From: Bradysia coprophila
Taxonomy: Eukaryota; Arthropoda; Insecta; Diptera; Sciaridae
Reading direction: 5' to 3'
NCBI RefSeq assembly: GCF_014529535.1
Contig: NW_023503348.1
Coordinates: forward strand, 1 to 64,000
Length of the DNA: 64,000 nt
The notes under the pieces are model-generated. The model was not told the origin of the DNA, made no database searches, and saw only the letters and a list, made by a program, of their open reading frames with translations. Below, one piece after another: positions 55,004 through 64,000 of this stretch (the first letter of the stretch is position 1; each line of letters opens with the position of its first letter). Position numbers and translations under genes: made by a program.

Positions 55004-57065
55004 GATATTACTTCCGAGGTTCCAAGTTGTGTATTTGATAAGTGGGGTGTTACAGCCCGACCCGAAGGGGAGGGCTGTATTCCCCACTTAGAGGTGTGCA
55101 CCGCCGATTTTACGCCGGCGCGCCGCCGATTTTTTGCTATATTTTCGGCGCGCCGCCGCCGAAAAATAATAGCTCACGCCGCCGCCGCCGCCGATTGTAT
55201 TTTCGTCGCACCGAAATTTTATACGTTTAGTGCTTTCAGCCATTTTAATGGGCGGCAATATAAACTTAAATTGAAAAATCTATACAAAAGTGTGTGCCTG
55301 AGTACAAGGTTTTAGCAAATGTTTATCTCTCTTAATTTATAAGTCAGGTTTCTATATGCGTAGAAATGAGTTTTTGGTTAAAAAAAATTTGTAAAAACTT
55401 TGGGTTTTTCTTCTTACCTGCACTGTACGACAGTGATTTTGTTTCTGATGCTACGATAGGGTTATCTTCGAAGTAGCTTTCTATAACGTATCCTATTTCC
55501 ATCAGTAGATGGCAAGTGTTTTATGCAAATTTTTAAATACTAGTCCAAAGAAAAAGTTTGCTGCTGTCTTGGGAAGGGTATCGATGGATACAACTGGGGA
55601 TCACCATCGATACCCGAGGTCGAAACAGCATTTGTATTTTCTGTATCCTCACTTACCGTGAACCCTTGGGTACGTTACTCTATTTTCTGTGCAATGGAAT
55701 GAAGCGTGGCAGACGGCAGGCGGCAGACGACGTTTCTCTTATTATCTGTTGATGCAGATAAGAGGAAGAAGAAAGAGAACAAAATTCAGTGAATCAGTCA
55801 AAACTGTGTGATACTAATGTAATTGTAAAGTGGCAAACTTAAGACCTTATATGGAATTTGGGTGGAAAATGGCGCAAATCACATGTTTCAGGAATTTATA
55901 AAGTGGAAAATCTTTTCGGTTTCAAGTTTTTTCGTCAAAAGACGAGATACGGGTATCTTTATTTTCAATTTTTAGCTGCTTTATGTAAAAAATTTGGGAA
56001 AAAATCATTTTGGCGTAGTCTATACACTTATTACGCTTATTACTTATAAATTTAAGTTTATCTGAATCTCTTATTTGCGAAAACCTTCTACTACGATCTC
56101 ACTCCTACATCGAAGATGGACTAAAGCAACGCACTTCTCGCTCCTCGTTCCCTAACTAAATTAAATTAACACAAAAACAAACACAACAACAGCCTGATTA
56201 CAACAGAAAAATGAGAGCAAATAAGAAAAAACGAGAGTAAACAATAAAAACAAACAGAGCTACTTCAGCTCTTCCCTCCAAATTGTGAGTTATTCAAGAG
56301 AAAAATCGCTGTTTCGACCTCAGGTGTTAATAGCGGTCCCAGGCCAGCGTGGTCTGGCCATCGTCAGTTGCTCTAAGAACACCCTTCACAAGACAGCAGC
56401 AAACGTTTGACTTGAACTGGTATTTTAAAGTTTGCATGAAAACGTTTTGCCATCTACTGATGGGAAAGGACATTTCAGTGAAAAGCTACTTCGAATAAAC
56501 CCATCGTAGCATCACATAACAGAAGTGCGTTGACTAAAGGCAACAGGAACGGGTATTGCATAAATTGAAAGATAATAGTAGTGAGTTTGCGTAAATGGCA
56601 TACATTATAGTTGGAAATAAGAAACCTGCAGAACATCTAGTATGAAGATGTGACTTAAAATTTCCAACTGATAAGTTAACTTATATGTCATTTACGCAAA
56701 CTCACTAATCATTCTTGGATTCATTAAATTAGATGTTTTTAAAATAATAGGTCAGTTATTGTACATTCAAAATATAAAAGGTGAGATACGTCTCAGTTGA
56801 TTCCCCTTGTATAAGTGGTTGATACTTCAGATCGCAAGACAGTAAGAATTCAGTGTTTTTGCATTATTTTCGAAAAATTTAGATTTTTTTGTAAATTTAT
56901 CGGCGCGCCGATCGGCGCACCGCCGCCGACTATAAATTTCTCCCGGCGCGCCGCCGCCGATTCCTTACCAGTCGGCGCACCGCCGCCGACTATTTTAAGA
57001 TCGGCGCACACCTCTATCCCCACTTGTCAAAAAACAACTTGGAACCTCGTAAGTACAATGCTTTA
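55003..57065. repeat. Hairpin element (28688 type) interrupted by a hAT
   Basis: Left part 55003-55088 with loop CCCGACCCGAAGGGGAGGGC; right part 57017-57065 with ACAACTTGGAACCTCGTAAG. Taking out 55089-57016 and one TCCCCACT restores the palindrome. Confidence 0.8.
55089..57016. mobile_element. 1.9-kb non-autonomous hAT with exact TCCCCACT duplication
   Basis: Ends TAGAGGTGTGC and GCACACCTCTA; TCCCCACT at 55081-55088 and 57017-57024. Both subterminal zones have many GC-rich words such as GGCGCGCCGCCGCCGA, set in AT-rich DNA, as expected for hAT transposase sites. No transposase frame. Inside, about 55440-56520, is a second inverted repeat (GATGCTACGATAGGGTTAT and CCATCAGTAGATGGCAA with complements), perhaps another element. 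Confidence 0.87.
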
Positions 57066-57833
57066 CGTGATTAGGCAATGTAAATGAAAATGAAACATGC
57101 CGTAACACGTAAAGTAATTTACAAAGTGCGTTACAATTGGAATTACACTGGATGTGTAAATGTTACACTAACAAAGCACTTCTGATGGAGATTCATACAA
57201 CGTTGTATGCAAAACAGGCATCTTCGATGATGAGTTGTGCGACGCTTTGTTTACCTGACCAAATAGCCCTTGGCCCCAATAGTCTAAAACCGCAGTCCGA
57301 CAATTTTAACAATCTTTTAATGGTTACTGAACTTCAATCAAAAGTCGAAAAAGGGTGTTTTTTGTCCGTGATTTACTGCCGCTACAGTCTATAAATTGTA
57401 GAGTATTTTCGTTGGATTCTAGCGGCGTTTCTAATTGAATAAAACTTCGTTTTGTTTTCGTTATATTTCGGGCATTGTTTAGGCCCTTCTTCAGGCTATA
57501 TTCAAAATATTAAAATGAAAAACCATTACAAAATGAACTTAGAAACTAATCGCAGAATGTCAGGAACTATTTTACCTTCTTAAAACAGTATATTAAATCA
57601 GAATTTTCTTATTAGCACTTGTTACAAACATGTTTTTCTTCCTGTAGTACCAAAACCGTCACATTCACTCACCAAATTTAGTACCGAAAGAGCAACATTC
57701 TCCCCTACTATTTTCTCTCAATTTTCATTCCCGCTTATGTCATTTTCGATCCTATCTTTATTCTTTCCCAAATGTGTCAAGTTGTTGTATGTACGCGAAT
57801 GTAATGTTTTTAGTGTTTTGTGACAATGCATTC

Positions 57834-58027
57834 ATAAGGATTGCTTTCAGCATTCATACGGACTGCTTTCGGCATTCATTCGGATGTCTTTCGGCATTCA
57901 TTCGGATGTCTTTCGGCATTCCTACAGATTGCTTATTTTTCGACATTTGTGAGAATACATGCACACGGAACGGACTTCTTTAGGCATTCATACGGATTAC
58001 TTTCGGCATTAATATGGAATGCTTTTG
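57834..58027. repeat. 22-bp minisatellite
   Basis: About eight loose copies of GGCATTCATTCGGATGTCTT TC-type units; the middle ones are nearly identical. Confidence 0.72.
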
Positions 58028-58089
58028 CACCGGTATGTTGTTCAGTTTTGTTGTTCAGTTTTGTTGTTATGTTTTGTTCGGAATGTGAC

Positions 58090-58240
58090 TTTGGTACTCC
58101 AGGAAGAAAAATAGTATACAAACCACGGATCAAAAAGGTGTGTTTTAGACCACGGTGGTGAAAACGTCCAGGGATGGAGCGACGCGAAGCGGGTCTAAAA
58201 CACACCTTTTTGATCCTTGGTATGTAACATACTATTTTAT
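58090..58240. repeat. Hairpin element, GCGACGCGAAGCGGG loop
   Basis: GGATCAAAAAGGTGTGTTTT pairs with AAAACACACCTTTTTGATCC. Ends AAAATAGTATAC and GTAACATACTATTTTATC: the clearest inverted pair of the group signature. Confidence 0.82.
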
Positions 58241-59204
58241 CTACTTATTGTGTCAGTTCTATTTCATGTCAACAACGGTCTGTCGAAAAAACTCAAACAC
58301 ACAGTCTATAAACATACATGTGTGGGGTTCATTGGATAGGTATTGATATATCGCGCACCTGGCAAATATTTATCTTTAGATCAGTGGTTGCAGACTTCAA
58401 AAACAACATAATTCGTTTATTTTTCTAAAATTAATACTTTTCTTTCGTGTGTAGGAACACTATTCACTTTGTACTCAAAAAAGTATCCTAAACTTGTCAC
58501 CATTATAGCAAGTGGGGTATCATTGTGAAGCTAGGTTAAGCCTGTATCAGGGCATCCCCTGATATAAACATAAAAATTCGTCAGGTGTAAGATATCACCT
58601 TTTGAAGTTCATCAATCAAACATTATTTTTCGAACAATGGTACAGGACATATAAGTTATCTGTGCTTGCCCCATATCTCCTGGACAATACCTATCCAATG
58701 AACCCCCACACATGTATATCCAAAGCCTGGAGCGGCAGAAAATCACGTACGAAAAACACCAATTTTTTTTGGTGGATGTTCACTAGCCATTAAAGAAATA
58801 TTGAAATTAAAGAACTGCGGTTTTAGACTATTGGGGCATGTAAACAAATCATCGCTAAAAAATAGCTCCGACGGAGCCTGGTCCACTTTCAAAAAAAATC
58901 TCTCATCTATTATAAGCCTAGAACGATAATCTCGCATTTATGATCAATTTTAACTCTTAAGTGCAAATATGTCCATCTCGGTATATCTGTTCTCGGCAGA
59001 AAAAAGATAATGTGTACATTGTTCAAAATAATTATATTGACGATATGGAAGTTATATACCGAAAGCGAAAACTTTCATAGTCTACTAATTAATGTCTTAC
59101 ATCTCGTATCTGTTGCGCAACAAACTAAAACTGTTGCTCAGTAAAGTACGTAAAAACTTTTATAGCATTGCGGTAAATATATCGACATTAAACACTGTTT
59201 TTCG

Positions 59205-59600
59205 GAGTATTATACCAATAGTTATTTGTGTATCTGTTTTGGACGATTGTTTTTAGGCAATTTCGCTTGTTGTAGCCCGAACGAAGTGAGGGCTACATGC
59301 GAAAGTGCCTAAAATCAATCGTCCAAAACAGATACTCAAAAAAATTTTCATGTAAGGGGTCGAAAACCTGAGAAAAATATCGAAACTCCCTCATTTTCGG
59401 CCCCGACACATGAAAATGACTATTTCATTACACCAACTACGAAAGTTGTAATTTTCGCTTCCCGAATGAGATGCGAAAGTATAAAAATTCAACTCTCAGT
59501 TAGCCACGACATCACAAGAGGTGCGAAAATACTTTCGCCTCCCAACAGAGGAGCGAAAGTACTTTCGCCCCTCAAACGAGGATGCGAAAGTAAATGACAG
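59205..59600. repeat. Hairpin cluster: CCCGAACGAAGTGAGGGC loop and GGGGTCGAAAAC partner
   Basis: GTATCTGTTTTGGACGATTG pairs with CAATCGTCCAAAACAGATAC around the loop (59205-59335). A second hairpin follows (59345-59415, TTCATGTAAGGGGTCGAAAA), then short palindromic TACTTTCGCC words (59520-59600). Confidence 0.75.
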
Positions 59601-59689
59601 CAACAACATGTGTTCCGTCTGGTGTCGTTGTGATCACTGTGATTGTTGTGATAGAAAAGAACGTTGCCAATAATTTATAACTTTTTCTT

Positions 59690-60060
59690 TTACCAGGGGC
59701 CTGCCGCCCCCTGGACCCCGCATATTTCAGCTTATTTCGGTAAATTTCATCAGTTGGAACATTATAAGGAAGCTCAAATTACAATTTTCGTAAGTTGTTG
59801 TAATGAAAAGTTGTGTGGATCACATGGCACGACGTAAAAAAATTCAACCTGTGCGATTGCCGCCCTGGCCTCGTTACACTCGTGTTTGTGTAATATACAG
59901 AAGAGTATTAATTCTCGGTATATTCACCGGTACCTTAATGTACTATTATTGAGCTGAATATCTCAGGGCAGTAACAACGGCTGACGATAAACTACGTACG
60001 AGTTCAAAAGCTAGCTGTACCGAACAAAATAATATTTGGCAACACTCACTTAAAACTTCA
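59690..60060. repeat. GC-rich hairpin and repeat remnants
   Basis: CCAGGGGCCTGCCGCCCCCT at 59695-59715 matches 44700-44725 in reverse. GTACCTTAATGTACTATTATT at 59930-59950 is a hairpin-group end. Confidence 0.5.
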
Positions 60061-61250
60061 GAGTAATTACTGGCTCTAACATGCAAAAACGACGAACATT
60101 TGTCGCCTTATTCTACCGCCTATCTAACGACCTACATATCGATTCGACATTTAACATTAATTTAATGAAATTACTTAACGGTTCATTAAACTCGATGCGA
60201 GACAATTTATCGATTTCACGATATTTTCAGCAAAAGATTTTAATTAAGTGTGTTTGCGTCATGCTGAGATCGTTGGTAGAATTTTTCATATTTTTAGATA
60301 TGCACGAGAATAACGAGTAGAAATAAATTCAGTAGTATGTACAACATGGCACTTCTTGTCCGATTCGAGTCAAAGACGAGCTGCAAGTAGCGGTCTTGGT
60401 GCGTTAACTTTACCTTCAACTGTCAACTGTCGGTGCAATAGCTGTTTGTGTTTTTGTCCCAGAAATTTCAATTTTTTAGTGAAAAAAACTGAATTGTATC
60501 GATTGAAAAGTGAATGGAGGTGGTATTTTGAATGCACCCCGAGTGGATTTTGTGAAGATAACCAGATCAACGCTGCTAATTTAACACCTTGGCTGAAACA
60601 AAATCCAACATTCGCAACATAACCCTACTTCGAGTGAATGGTTGGCACGCATTACAAGCAGCACATGAGCAGTTATATCAACAGACTACAGAGAAAACAT
60701 CGTGGAAGATATTTTCGAACAACCAATGCTATGTATTAACTGCTTGACTGGATGATGGTTGGCCCCTTTGGCCCGGTCTGTTAACGTGTCAAATGTAAAT
60801 TTAATTTACGTTTGAACCATAAAATGCCATCACCTCGGCGCTGTACCTGTTCATCTCGAACCTCACAGCGACAACGTTTTCGAGTACATGTAAATAGTAA
60901 CAAATCACAACTTCTCAAACAAAAGCGAAAATGGTCAACGTCTGCCATTCAACTAGCACTGGATGCATCAACATTGGTGCGCTCAGATATCCGGGCATTC
61001 GCTCAGCGTCATTAGGATTGACATTGGTCTCAATGTGTTCATATGTTTTTAAGACAATTTAGTGATTTGTGATTTTATTGTAACGAAAATGTAACCATAC
61101 GATTAATAATAAACTTTACCTTACATTTTTGGGTAAAATAATTAAAAGTTGAAGGAAGATATGTTGACATTGATGATGATCATTTATGTCACCTAACAGT
61201 GATGTCGAAAAATTATGCAAAAAAGTGAAATAGAACATTAGTTATATGCT
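60061..61250. other. No supported gene; three short frames
   Basis: Frames at 60081-60320, 60356-60622 and 60812-61015 look weakly protein-like (Cys, Trp, Arg) but I find no splice pattern or family that links them. Could be a worn retrocopy. Confidence 0.3.
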
Positions 61251-61254
61251 GGAA

Positions 61255-61460
61255 ATGTACTATTTCATGCTTCGGGGCCGAAAATGAGGGCAATTTTTCG
61301 AATTTTCTCGGGTTTCCGGCCCTCTGCATGAAAACTCACATGTGCACCTGTTTGGGACGGTTGATTTAAGGCACTTTCGCTTGTAAGCCTCACTTCGTTC
61401 GGCCTACAATCCGCGAAATTGCCTAAAATCAATCGTCCAAAACAGGTACACAAATGACTA
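61255..61460. repeat. Hairpin cluster, inverted copy of the 59205 type
   Basis: GGGGCCGAAAATGAGGGC hairpin (61262-61335) then GACGGTTGATTTAAGGCACT..CAATCGTCCAAAACAGGTAC with loop CCTCACTTCGTTCGGCC. Confidence 0.75.
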
Positions 61461-61993
61461 TTGTCAACTAATTTACTATTTCCTTGTACGAGAGGTGTAT
61501 ACGAACACGAAGCGAAAGTGAATACAAAGTTTTAAGCCAACGTTTTACAAAATAGAAAACACATTAGGTGATGAGTGACGATGTATTATGTCTTAAATTC
61601 TTTCATACCAGTATGACATTCATCACTTCGATATTTTGACGTCAAATTTAAAGAAAAGTTGTCAGGATTTGAATTTACTTAGAAATCTAAAGGATCACCA
61701 GAACTATGTTGAAGAAAGAATTTATTCGTTTTTAAAAGTTTGATAATTTCGAAGGAGTATTTTCACCGTTTATTGGCATACACAGCAATCTCGATGATAG
61801 GAAACTCCTGTTGTTGGATTTGCTGTGTTCATTGTCTGTGGCCCATTGGCTGTATTCGGTAAAAACGCCTGCGGCAAATCGGTTGTATTCGGTAAACTTT
61901 GGGTTTGTGGTAGAACGGATGGATTGTTGCGTACATGTCTGACCAAAATTTTATCGGATTTGTGTATTTAGTTCAAGTCTTTCGTAAAAATAT

Positions 61994-62271
61994 TTACCAC
62001 CTTCGTACAAAACAGGCACAGATGCAACTAAATAGACTTAATGTGATTAAAATCCCTACCATAAGTCCGGCCAACCTCCCGAATGCTCTGAAATTAACAG
62101 TGCAATATCGTTAAATTGTTATTTTTTCAAAACTAATGCAACCTACACCTTACATCCAGATTTGGTACATTCATCCAAGAAATTGCTGCAAGCATCATTC
62201 GTCAAGCATGAATCAGGCCACCCAAATCCAGAACCGATAAACGAAAATAATATTGAGACGCTGCGAAGCAT
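61994..62271 (-). CDS. Tiny two-exon secreted Cys-motif membrane protein (copy 2)
   Basis: Minus-strand exons 62271-62147 and 62087-61994 with a 59-bp phase-2 intron (GTAGGT to ATTTCAG) give 72 residues. MLRSVSILFSFIGSGFG is a signal peptide; then a compact four-Cys segment (SCLTNDACSNFLDECTKSGC); exon 2 gives one membrane helix (LAGLMVGILITLSLF) and a short basic tail ending VRRW. So the Cys segment should face outside. The gene at 21915-22119 repeats the Cys pattern, intron phase and helix. Two other donors (GTAAGG, GTGTAG) lie within 9 bp; only GTAGGT keeps the frame with the first AG. Family unknown to me; a short membrane-tethered peptide. Confidence 0.6.
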
Positions 62272-62689
62272 TATTTTGACTGAAGAAATTTTCCATTGCC
62301 GACTATATTTCGGACAATATATGAAAATAGTATCTTTGATAAATATTACTGTGGAAGACTCTTTCTGTGACAATAGTGATACTAGCCGTAATGTTTTTCT
62401 GTGATATTGCCTTATTTTAACAATTTGAACTGATGAAAAACTGTGGGAGAATAAAGGTTACGTCGTAAGAATTATGTAAGGTTATGCAATGAATGACACC
62501 AACGAAGGGACACACTGTCAAGTTTCAGTACCATATTTAGGGTACCACGCATGCTTGAAGTGCTTTGACTAATCTTAAATTCAGTTCTGGCGCCTTTTTT
62601 GACTAGCCAAGTAAAATTAAGAGACGTCACTTTTTACGTTGTCCCGTTCTGCTCATTACAATTTAAGGTTTCAGATAATGCTAATCCCG

Positions 62690-62900
62690 AGGCTTATCCC
62701 ACGACAGAGTAAAGTTAACCAGGCAGGGATTTGACTAGTGACCTGAATAATCTAGTAGTCCTATATTTTTTGCGAACAAAATTTTTCAATTTATGTCAGT
62801 GCTCATTTGAGTTCATTTTCATACAGTGTATTAGGTCCCTTATTTGACGTTTCGAAAATGTACCGCTCCTGCCTGGTTTTACTCTGTCGTGCTATTCCAC
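62690..62900. repeat. Inverted repeat, CACGACAGAGTAAA arms
   Basis: CCCACGACAGAGTAAAGTTA near 62698 pairs with TTTTACTCTGTCGTG near 62876; CCAGGCAGG is also shared. Spacer about 130 bp. Confidence 0.6.
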
Positions 62901-64000
62901 ATGATTTTTGCGAAAAAATTTCTTAAAAAGCCAATTTCATACAGTCTTACTCAATTTTAAACTTAAAATACTCTTTATTTAGCTCTAAACATTTTCGGTC
63001 AGTACAGTGGTTTGTACTTCAGAATAGTGTAAAAAGAAGTGATAATAAAGAACTATTTATAAAAAAAATGGTGATAGCTCGATGAAATTGTAAAATATGT
63101 TGGAAAACTTTCCTGTCCTGAATTCCATTTGGAACTACCGTTAAAATAAGCTATCGCAATCACATAACATGGTACAGTCGAAGAAATTTAGTTTTCGGGT
63201 TTTCCAAAGGTATTAATCTTATTTAACCCACACTTTATCCCACAACAATGGAATCCACAAATTTAAATTTAGTTAACTCAGCGGTCGCAATGACGGCGCT
63301 GCAGTCACGATTTCAAAATGTGATATAGGGTGGATAAACTAAATTTTGGTTTTGGTTACATTTTCTCTTGGTTTTTAATTATTACATCAGGCTTCTAAAT
63401 TAAGAGTAAATTTATGCAATATAAACCGTTTGAGTTTGAAAAAAGATGTTTTGTATCAGTGAACGATATAGGAAAGCGTTCAGTACGTCTCAACATACAA
63501 AAGAACGTAAAATATAATTGAACATTTAGCCACCCTACGTCCGTCATCGCTTCTATTGTCTTCAAAAACATATTGTGTGCTTGTCATGATATGTATCAGA
63601 CGTTTGTTTATTTATGTGTCTCATCTAAAATGCTGGCCAGCAAAATTTTGATCATTAAATTCAACGGCCAAATTGATCTAAATGTTAAAATAATTGTGAA
63701 TAATAGTGAAGTTAATGTGGTTTTGTTTTCTCTTCATAAAGGAATTTGCATCAGTTCGATGTAAAGTGCGGAACACCATTAGAAAAAAAAACTTGTCGCT
63801 GAAGAATGATCAAAACGTTGCTGGACGCAATAGCTTCAACTAATGCTTTGCAGGATATAGAATCAAAATTAGAGAAACACCAAGAGCCGTCCATTTGAAA
63901 TCTTCATCATCATCATTTCAACTAAAGGTTTTTTTTAACGAAACGGAAGTTCGCTCGCAGATTTGGATCGGAACATCTCATTCGTTTTCGCTAAAGCTCG
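62901..64000. other. Intergenic, no gene seen
   Basis: AT-rich; short chance frames only. Confidence 0.4.

Larger units (their letters stand above)
57245..58875. repeat. Nested inverted repeats
   Basis: Outer arms 57255-57365 and 58745-58870 share TAGTCTAAAACCGCAGT and complement, diverged. A second pair, 58311-58344 and 58676-58722, shares TGTGGGGTTCATTGGATAGG. Elements at 57834-58027 and 58090-58235 lie inside. Confidence 0.55.

Noticed and set aside
54614-55087. 157-codon minus frame
   Set aside because: It crosses two hairpin elements and has no recognisable domain or signal peptide.
60081-61015. Three short frames as one gene
   Set aside because: No splice sites link them in frame and no family is recognised.
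1-64000. Retrovirus-like or Polinton-like element
   Set aside because: I see no long terminal repeats, integrase, protease, capsid or polymerase frames; the RT pieces are LINE-type or too short to place.

Overview
The window looks like a gene-poor, AT-rich stretch of an insect nuclear genome. Short introns of 53-64 bp (plus a few of 0.8-2.2 kb grown by repeats), TATA boxes with TCAGT-type initiators, AATAAA or ATTAAA signals close to stop codons, small secreted leucine-rich-repeat (LRR) proteins and many LINE and hairpin elements all fit. A nematoceran fly is my best guess; this is inference, as no marker gene is present.

Host genes come in families. (1) 2282-5780 (+) is a three-exon secreted Cys-rich protein with two copies of an ECP-x(2)-G module. 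(2) 15500-19676 (+) and 50932-54158 (-) are convergent paralogues with identical three-exon, phase-1 structure: a signal peptide, an ECP-type Cys module, then a third exon with faint likeness to aerolysin-like folds. (3) 24373-25162 (-), 25653-27156 (+) and 30007-30759 (+) are a cluster of secreted LRR proteins. In the first two an intron splits the ATG start codon. The middle one carries a Thr/Ser/Glu mucin-like tail made of 18-bp repeats. (4) 21915-22119 (+) and 61994-62271 (-) are tiny two-exon genes, too short for ordinary gene finding, with a four-Cys motif, a phase-2 intron and one membrane helix. I do not recognise this family.

Most of the rest is repeats. 1-1640, 36052-37625, 43198-44335 and 48985-49375 hold copies of one interspersed family with CCCCGTAC ends and internal subrepeats of about 145 bp. 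LINE 3' ends lie at 10247-11138, 12831-13746, 21070-21832, 32103-33051 and 41819-48776. The last is split by a 6.1-kb hAT-like element that holds a 290-bp satellite, each monomer of which carries a TATA box and an initiator. A 1.9-kb non-autonomous hAT at 55089-57016 sits inside a hairpin element with an exact 8-bp target duplication. More than 15 hairpin elements share AATAGTA-like ends and a short GC-rich loop (CTTCGG or CGAAGTG type) while their stems differ completely.

The secreted genes suggest a fast-evolving extracellular repertoire, as in secretion, immunity or feeding. Nothing in the sequence proves what they do. From 62.4 kb to the end I see only one weak inverted repeat and no gene.
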